DNA from: Halomicrobium zhouii
GTDB taxonomy: Archaea; Halobacteriota; Halobacteria; Halobacteriales; Haloarculaceae
DNA length: 64,000 nucleotides
Assembly: GCF_900114435.1 (NCBI RefSeq)
Contig: NZ_FOZK01000002.1
Coordinates: 620,001 to 684,000 of the forward strand
Direction: 5' to 3'
Of this stretch, positions 59,682 to 64,000 are shown piece after piece. Made by a program: the position numbers and the translations under genes. Positions within the stretch are counted from its first letter, which is position 1; every line of letters starts with the position of its first letter. The notes below the pieces were generated by a model, which saw nothing but the letters and a program-made list of their open reading frames with translations, ran no database searches and had not been told where the DNA came from.

Positions 59682-60137
59682 ATGGACGACGCCAGTCCGG
59701 CCCAGCGGGCCCGCGAGAACGCGACGGGGATCGTCTCGATGCTCGTGACCGGCATCTGGCTGGCCGCGCTCTTCCTCGGGTTCGACTGGTGGCTCCCGTT
59801 CATGCTGTTCGGGTACATCGTGCTCATCCCCCTCACCGCCATCCTGTTCGGCGACGAGGACGACGTCGAGGAGTGGGTCGGCGAGGACGTCGACGTCGGA
59901 TCGACGACCGACGAGTCGGCCGATGCGGACGACGCCCGCACCGACCACACCCACACCGACGCGGCCGACGACGAGGCGCTGGCGCGACTGCGCGAGCGCT
60001 ACGCGAACGGCGAACTCACCGACGAGCAGTTCGAGCGCAAGGTCGAGCGACTCCTCGAAACCGACACCCTGGAGAACGTCGAGGACCGCCAGCGTGACCG
60101 TGACCGGAGTCGAGAGCGGGAACCCGAATTCGAGTAG
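59682..60137 (+). CDS. SHOCT-domain membrane protein
   Basis: A 151-aa protein with two membrane helices (ATGIVSMLVTGIWLAALFLGF and WWLPFMLFGYIVLIPLTAILFG), an acidic/His-containing linker, and a C-terminal SHOCT motif (DEALARLRERYANGELTDEQFERKVERLLE, residues about 103-132) followed by an Arg/Glu-rich tail. SHOCT domains mediate oligomerisation. A TTAA box at 59653-59656 is 27 nt before the ATG. A typical haloarchaeal family without known function. Confidence 0.85.
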   Translation: MDDASPAQRARENATGIVSMLVTGIWLAALFLGFDWWLPFMLFGYIVLIPLTAILFGDEDDVEEWVGEDVDVGSTTDESADADDARTDHTHTDAADDEALARLRERYANGELTDEQFERKVERLLETDTLENVEDRQRDRDRSREREPEFE

Positions 60138-60206
60138 TCCACCGGCGAGTCCGCCCCCGGACTGCGAACGTAAACACTACCGGCACTCCGCTCCGACAGT
60201 TCGTCG

Positions 60207-60524
60207 ATGTCCTGGCTCCTGCTGTTCGTCGCCGGACTGTTCGAGGCGGTGTGGGCCATCGGCCTGGAGTACTCCGACGGGTTCACGAGGCCGGTGCCCA
60301 CTGCAATCACTGTCGTCGCTCTCGCCATCAGCATGGTCCTGCTGGCCCGGGCCGTCCGTGACCTGCCCATCGGCACCGCATACGCCGTCTGGACTGGCAT
60401 CGGCGCCACGTCGACGGCCATCTACGGCCTGACGGTGCTCGACGAGCCAGCCAGTCCCGCCCGACTGTTCTTCCTCGGGTTCATCGTCGTCGGTATCGTC
60501 GGACTCCACAGCACGGGAGCCTAA
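60207..60524 (+). CDS. SMR-family exporter (SugE/Gdx-type)
   Basis: A 105-aa small multidrug resistance protein with four transmembrane helices. The proton/substrate-binding Glu13 lies in [20 protein letters not shown], followed by the family pattern [22 protein letters not shown] and [14 protein letters not shown]. The IGLEYSDGF stretch resembles the Gdx (guanidinium) subgroup more than EmrE. It acts as an antiparallel dimer in the membrane, but a single gene is present and no guanidine riboswitch is visible upstream. Confidence 0.9.
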   Translation: MSWLLLFVAGLFEAVWAIGLEYSDGFTRPVPTAITVVALAISMVLLARAVRDLPIGTAYAVWTGIGATSTAIYGLTVLDEPASPARLFFLGFIVVGIVGLHSTGA

Positions 60525-60556
60525 CACTTACTGCCACGCTGGCAGAAGCGGCGGGC

Positions 60557-61648
60557 ATGGTGGACGACGTGGACGCTCACGAGGGGGTGGACGACGTGCC
60601 GGCGCAGGAAGGGGTGGCCGAGGCGTTTACGGACCTGGCCGGGTGGGCCGCCGACTCCTCGCCGCTGTACGAACGCATCAGTCGCATCGTCGCCGACGAC
60701 CCCGACCTCCTCGAACTCGCCGCGGCGGTCCCCGAGGACCGCTCGACGGCCAACGTCTTCCTCGCCGCGGTGCAGTGTCTCCTCTTGCGCGGCACAGACC
60801 ACCCGCTGGCCGATTACTACCCGAGCGTGACCGAGACCCCACGCGAGCCGGACGACGCGCTCAGCGACCGACTTCGCGACTTCTGCGAGACGTACGAGGA
60901 CGACCTCCGCCCGCTGCTCACGACCCGGCGAACCCAGACGAACTCGGTCCGTCGTACCGCGGCGCTGTATCCCGCAATCTCCCACGTCGCCCGGCAGGTC
61001 GACGGCCCGCTCGCGCTCGTCGAACTCGGCCCGAGCGCGGGCCTGAACCTCCTGTTCGACCGCTACCGCTACGAGTTCGGCGACCGCACCGCCGGGCCGG
61101 CCGACGCCCCTGCGACCGTGCGGACGACGGTCCGCGGGGACGAGGACCCACCGCTCCCCGACGACCCGCCGGCCGTCCACTCCCGCGTCGGTATCGACCT
61201 GAACCCGATGGACGTGACCGACCGGGACGATGCGGACTGGCTGCGGGCACTCGTCTGGCCCGAACACGACGAGCGTCGTCGGACGCTGGAGGGGGCCATC
61301 GAGACCGCCCAGCGAGATCCACCCAACCTCGTCACAGGGGATCTCCTGGAGGACCTCCCGGCCGTCCTCGCCGACGTCCCCGACGACGTACCGGTCTGCC
61401 TCTTCGACACGCTGGTGCTGTACCAGGTCCCCGAGGCCGTGCGCGAGCAACTTGACGAGACCGTCCGCGAGTTCGCCGCGCGGCGCCCGCTCCACTGGCT
61501 CGCCGGCGAGACGGTGTTCGGCGATCAGGACGGCATCCGCCTGGAGTGGACCCGCGCCGAGGATGGCACGGTCAGGACCGACCTCCTGGCCGCCTTCGAA
61601 CAGCACGGCGACTGGGTCGAGTGGCGGCCGGACGACGACGCCGCGTAG
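60557..61648 (+). CDS. DUF2332 family protein
   Basis: A 363-aa soluble protein matching DUF2332: an N-terminal helical domain (FTDLAGWAADSSPLYERISRIVADDPDLLEL, NVFLAAVQCLLLRG), TQTNSVRRTAALYPAI, and VELGPSAGLNLLFDRYRYEFG, which looks like a Rossmann-type glycine loop. A C-terminal segment (LFDTLVLYQVPEAVREQL, HWLAGETVFG) follows. The ELGPSAGLNL loop hints at a methyltransferase-like nucleotide site, but no activity has been assigned to the family that I know of. Confidence 0.85.
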   Translation: MVDDVDAHEGVDDVPAQEGVAEAFTDLAGWAADSSPLYERISRIVADDPDLLELAAAVPEDRSTANVFLAAVQCLLLRGTDHPLADYYPSVTETPREPDDALSDRLRDFCETYEDDLRPLLTTRRTQTNSVRRTAALYPAISHVARQVDGPLALVELGPSAGLNLLFDRYRYEFGDRTAGPADAPATVRTTVRGDEDPPLPDDPPAVHSRVGIDLNPMDVTDRDDADWLRALVWPEHDERRRTLEGAIETAQRDPPNLVTGDLLEDLPAVLADVPDDVPVCLFDTLVLYQVPEAVREQLDETVREFAARRPLHWLAGETVFGDQDGIRLEWTRAEDGTVRTDLLAAFEQHGDWVEWRPDDDAA

Positions 61649-61698
61649 TTCTCCGGAATCGGCGCCCGTTTTTTCCCGCTCGCGGCAGATGCTCGTCC

Positions 61699-62469
61699 AT
61701 GGAGTTCGACGTGTTCGGGTCGGCGGACGCCGCGGCCGACGCTGGTGGAGACGCGGTCGTCGACGGCGAATCTGACACCAGCGACGGCGCGGCCGAGCGT
61801 GACTGCCTGTTCGTCCTCGGTTGGGGGAATCGACCGGACCACGAACCCGTCCGCTGGCTGATCGACCGCCTCGTCGCGGACGGCTGGCGCGTCCACACCG
61901 CCGCCCTCCCGGTCCACGTCACGAACGTCCGGCACGAGTGGGTGGCTCCGGTCGAGCGCTACGCCGCGGACCTCGACGAGTTCGCCCTGCTGGGCCACTC
62001 TGCCGGCGGATTGACGGCCGCCCACGCCCGCGTCTCCGGCGCGACGACGCGGACCTACCTCAGTCCCTGGTGGGGGTATCCCCCGGCGACGAGCGGCCCG
62101 CTCCCGTCGCTCCTCGCGAAGATTCCCGCCGACGCGAAGGTCCTTCCCAGCGGGATGGCGGGGCCGCACCTCCTCGGGGAGTACGCCACCGAGCGGCAGG
62201 TCGCCGCGACGCCAGACCGCGTCTCGCCCCGCTTTTTGCGGGCGACGCGCGAGGCCCACGACCGACTCCCCGCTATCGACGACGACGCCGTCGTCTTCTG
62301 CTCGCTCTCGGACCGCGTTGTCTCGACGCGCGCCATCGGCGACCGCGTCGACTCTGACCACGTCGTCCTCTACGACGGCGGCCACGAACTGTTCTCGTCC
62401 GTCTCGCGGGATGACCACCTGGAGACGTTGCTTGGTGTGCTTGGCCAAGGCCCTGATGCGCTCGATTGA
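61699..62469 (+). CDS. Alpha/beta hydrolase
   Basis: A 256-aa alpha/beta-hydrolase-fold protein. The nucleophile elbow GHSAGG places Ser101; likely partners are the Asp in SLSDRVVS and the His in YDGGHELF. The N-terminal 35 residues are acidic and not part of the fold. A TTTTTT box at 61669-61674 precedes the ATG by 27 nt, so the open frame that overlaps the DUF2332 gene is not used. Substrate unknown; the WWGYPPATSGPLPSLLAKIP cap segment is unusual. Confidence 0.85.
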   Translation: MEFDVFGSADAAADAGGDAVVDGESDTSDGAAERDCLFVLGWGNRPDHEPVRWLIDRLVADGWRVHTAALPVHVTNVRHEWVAPVERYAADLDEFALLGHSAGGLTAAHARVSGATTRTYLSPWWGYPPATSGPLPSLLAKIPADAKVLPSGMAGPHLLGEYATERQVAATPDRVSPRFLRATREAHDRLPAIDDDAVVFCSLSDRVVSTRAIGDRVDSDHVVLYDGGHELFSSVSRDDHLETLLGVLGQGPDALD

Positions 62470-62483
62470 TTGTACCATGCTAT

Positions 62484-62687
62484 GCGGTCAGGAAGCGTGA
62501 TTCTCGCCGAACGGCGCGAATCCGGGGAGGTATGGTGGTGTAACCGCGAGCGCCTCCGTGGCGCGAGCTATACGGTGCCTGGTGGACTGAAAGGGCGAGG
62601 GCGGTTCCGGGAACGCGGGCGATGCAAGCACCGAACGAAGTGAGGAGCGCAGCGAGCCCCCGGACCGGAACCGCCCGAGGGCTTTCG
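62484..62687 (+). repeat. Dispersed intergenic element, copy C
   Basis: Full-length copy of about 204 bp filling most of the gap between the hydrolase and ncsA. It starts GCGGTCAGGAAGCGTG like copy B and contains a hairpin CGCCG/CGGCG near 62503-62514, GGGGAGG, CGCGAGCGCCTCCGTG, GGTGGACTGAAAGGGCGAG at 62581-62599, and the end box CGAGGGCTTTCG. A 12-bp perfect stem GGGCGGTTCCGG (62599-62610) pairs with CCGGAACCGCCC (62665-62676). Confidence 0.75.
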
Positions 62688-62778
62688 GGTTCGTGCCGTT
62701 CCTTACTGTCCAGCGATCGATCGGTGATCCACATCCAGAACGAAACCCTCACCCTCGCGCGTTCACAACCACACGCCA

Positions 62779-63810
62779 ATGGAGTGCGACAAGTGCGGCG
62801 ACTCGGCGGCGGTCCACGCCGAATACAGCGGCCTCCACCTCTGCGAGGGCCACCTGTGCCAGGCCGTCGACAAGCGGGTCCGCCGCCGGGTTCGCGAGGA
62901 CGGGCTCGTACCCGACGACGCGACGCCGGAGGACCCCGACACCTGGGTCGTCGGGCTCTCCGGCGGGAAGGACAGCGTCGTCCTCACGCAGATCCTCCAC
63001 GAGACGTTCGCCGAGGACCCCCGCATCGAACTCGTCGCGCTGTCGATCCACGAGGGGATCGAGGGGTACCGCGACGAGAGCCTGGAGGCCTGCGTCGAAC
63101 TCACCGAGGACCTGGGGATTCGCCACGAGGTGGTCCACTACGAGGACGAGTTCGACGTCCGGATGGACGACGTCGTCGAGGACGACCCGGAGAACATGGC
63201 CGCCTGCGCGTACTGCGGCGTCTTTCGGCGAGACATCCTCTCCCGCTACGCCGAGGAACTCGGGGCCGACAAACTGCTGACGGGCCACAACCTCGACGAC
63301 GAGGCCGAGACGGCGCTGATGAACTTCCTCGAGGGCGACGTCGGCCAGATGGCCAAGCACTTCGAGGCGTCGCTGGGCCCCTTCGACGACGAGTCGCGGG
63401 GTGACGGCGAGGACGGCGCTGGCGACGGCGACGCCGCCACGGACCACGCCCGCGAAGACCAGGACCACCACGTTCCCCGGGCCAAACCCCTCCGCGACGT
63501 TCCCGAGAAGGAGGTCGCCCTCTACGCGCGCTTCCGGGACCTGCCGGCCCACATCACGGAGTGTCCCCACGCCGAGGAGGCCTACCGCGGCGAAATCCAG
63601 CAGTTGATGCTCAAGCTGGAGGAGAACCACCCCGGAACGCGCCACTCGATCATGGCCGGCTACGAGGAACTCGCGTCGCTGGCCTCCAGCGCCCAGGACC
63701 CCGACGACGAAGACACGCCGGACTTCGGCGAGTGCGAGCGCTGCGGCGCGCCGACGGCCCGCGACGTGTGCCGGAAGTGCGGGCTGCTCGACGCGCTGGA
63801 AGCGGTGTAG
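62779..63810 (+). CDS. ncsA: NcsA/TtuA-like tRNA 2-thiolation protein
   Basis: A 343-aa PP-loop ATPase of the TtcA/TtuA/NcsA family that thiolates U34 of tRNAs using a ubiquitin-like sulfur carrier (SAMP2 in Haloferax). An N-terminal zinc site (MECDKCGDS, HLCEGHLC) is followed by the PP-loop GLSGGKDSVVLT with Ser61-Ser66, the central CAYCGVFRRDIL near 143, LLTGHNLDDEAETALMNF, and a C-terminal zinc finger (CERCGAPTARDVCRKCGLLD). A His/Asp-rich insertion lies near residues 210-235. UbaA, encoded at 3993-4802, would activate its sulfur carrier. Confidence 0.92.
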   Translation: MECDKCGDSAAVHAEYSGLHLCEGHLCQAVDKRVRRRVREDGLVPDDATPEDPDTWVVGLSGGKDSVVLTQILHETFAEDPRIELVALSIHEGIEGYRDESLEACVELTEDLGIRHEVVHYEDEFDVRMDDVVEDDPENMAACAYCGVFRRDILSRYAEELGADKLLTGHNLDDEAETALMNFLEGDVGQMAKHFEASLGPFDDESRGDGEDGAGDGDAATDHAREDQDHHVPRAKPLRDVPEKEVALYARFRDLPAHITECPHAEEAYRGEIQQLMLKLEENHPGTRHSIMAGYEELASLASSAQDPDDEDTPDFGECERCGAPTARDVCRKCGLLDALEAV

Positions 63811-63832
63811 TCGAAAAGCAGCGGAGAGTTTG

Positions 63833-64000
63833 TCAGCCTGCGGTCTGGTTCGTGTGCTCCTGCGTGAGCCACGGGTCGAAGTGAACGCCGCTGGAGACGG
63901 GCGCGCCGTCACCGTCGGCGGCCGCACCCGTTATCGGGTCACTCACGTTCTCACCGGTCGGACTCGACGGCCCGTTCTCGGCGCCCCAGTAGTTGTTCGT
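63833..64000 (-). CDS. C-terminal fragment of a probable right-handed beta-helix protein
   Basis: Only the last 55 residues are in the window; the gene continues beyond the right edge. The visible sequence contains NNYWGAENGPSSPTGENVSD and SSGVHFDPWLTQ, the pattern (N-YWG..GPS...., then V.F.PWL) that ends many parallel beta-helix repeat proteins of the NosD/pectate-lyase-like type, usually secreted. It ends EHTNQTAG. Catalytic function cannot be judged from the fragment. Confidence 0.6.
   Translation of the reverse strand, partial: TNNYWGAENGPSSPTGENVSDPITGAAADGDGAPVSSGVHFDPWLTQEHTNQTAG

Overview
The window is chromosomal DNA from a haloarchaeon (class Halobacteria). The evidence is high GC with strong GC3 bias, uniformly Asp/Glu-rich proteins, archaeal informational genes (ribosomal protein L15e, Rio2 kinase, NcsA, UbaA, SepF), HTH_10 'bat-type' regulators, HalOD1 and TrmB proteins, a DnaJ-ferredoxin fusion, and secreted proteins that almost all carry twin-arginine signals. 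Most housekeeping genes have an A/T-rich box about 25-30 nt before the start codon, the signature of leaderless haloarchaeal mRNAs. I used it to choose several starts, including GTG starts. I cannot name the genus.

Layout. Positions 154-18793 are core and hypothetical genes: M32 carboxypeptidase, DUF21 membrane protein, UbaA-like E1 enzyme, corrinoid-binding protein, three sets of ABC-transporter genes, SepF, a PUA protein, an RNB ribonuclease, an HxlR regulator and L15e. Positions 19089-40504 hold the accessory locus: a TrmB-type regulator followed on the same strand by eight large secreted proteins for plant-polysaccharide breakdown and one Tat-motif relic. In order they are GH5-PKD, GH5-PKD, the relic, a CE6-like esterase-CBM6-PKD, GH12-PKD, a 1133-aa GH5 with four FnIII domains and two copies of an unnamed module, GH5-FnIII-CBM6-module, GH10 xylanase-PKD, GH5-module, and a module fused to a large domain I do not recognise. 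Positions 40589-64000 return to core and hypothetical genes: Rio2, MsrA, NuoCD, a lipoate ligase homologue, a HerA-like ATPase, endonuclease IV, J-domain ferredoxin, SMR exporter and NcsA. The window ends inside a probable beta-helix protein.

How the locus could work (inference): TrmB senses a sugar and controls the AT-rich promoter region before the first GH5. The exported enzymes cut beta-1,4-glucan (GH5, GH12) and xylan (GH10, esterase) outside the cell. No sugar transporter or intracellular beta-glucosidase lies in the window. Each of the eight secreted proteins carries either a PKD domain or the unnamed module, never both. The module (five copies in four proteins) and the C-terminal domain of the last protein are the best candidates for undescribed biology.

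Non-coding structure is also notable. A dispersed element of about 105-200 bp occurs three times (56469-56575 inverted, 56718-56910, 62484-62687), and its stem sequence changes between copies while pairing is kept. Runs of short perfect hairpins fill several intergenic gaps, most strikingly five in a row at 14547-14717.
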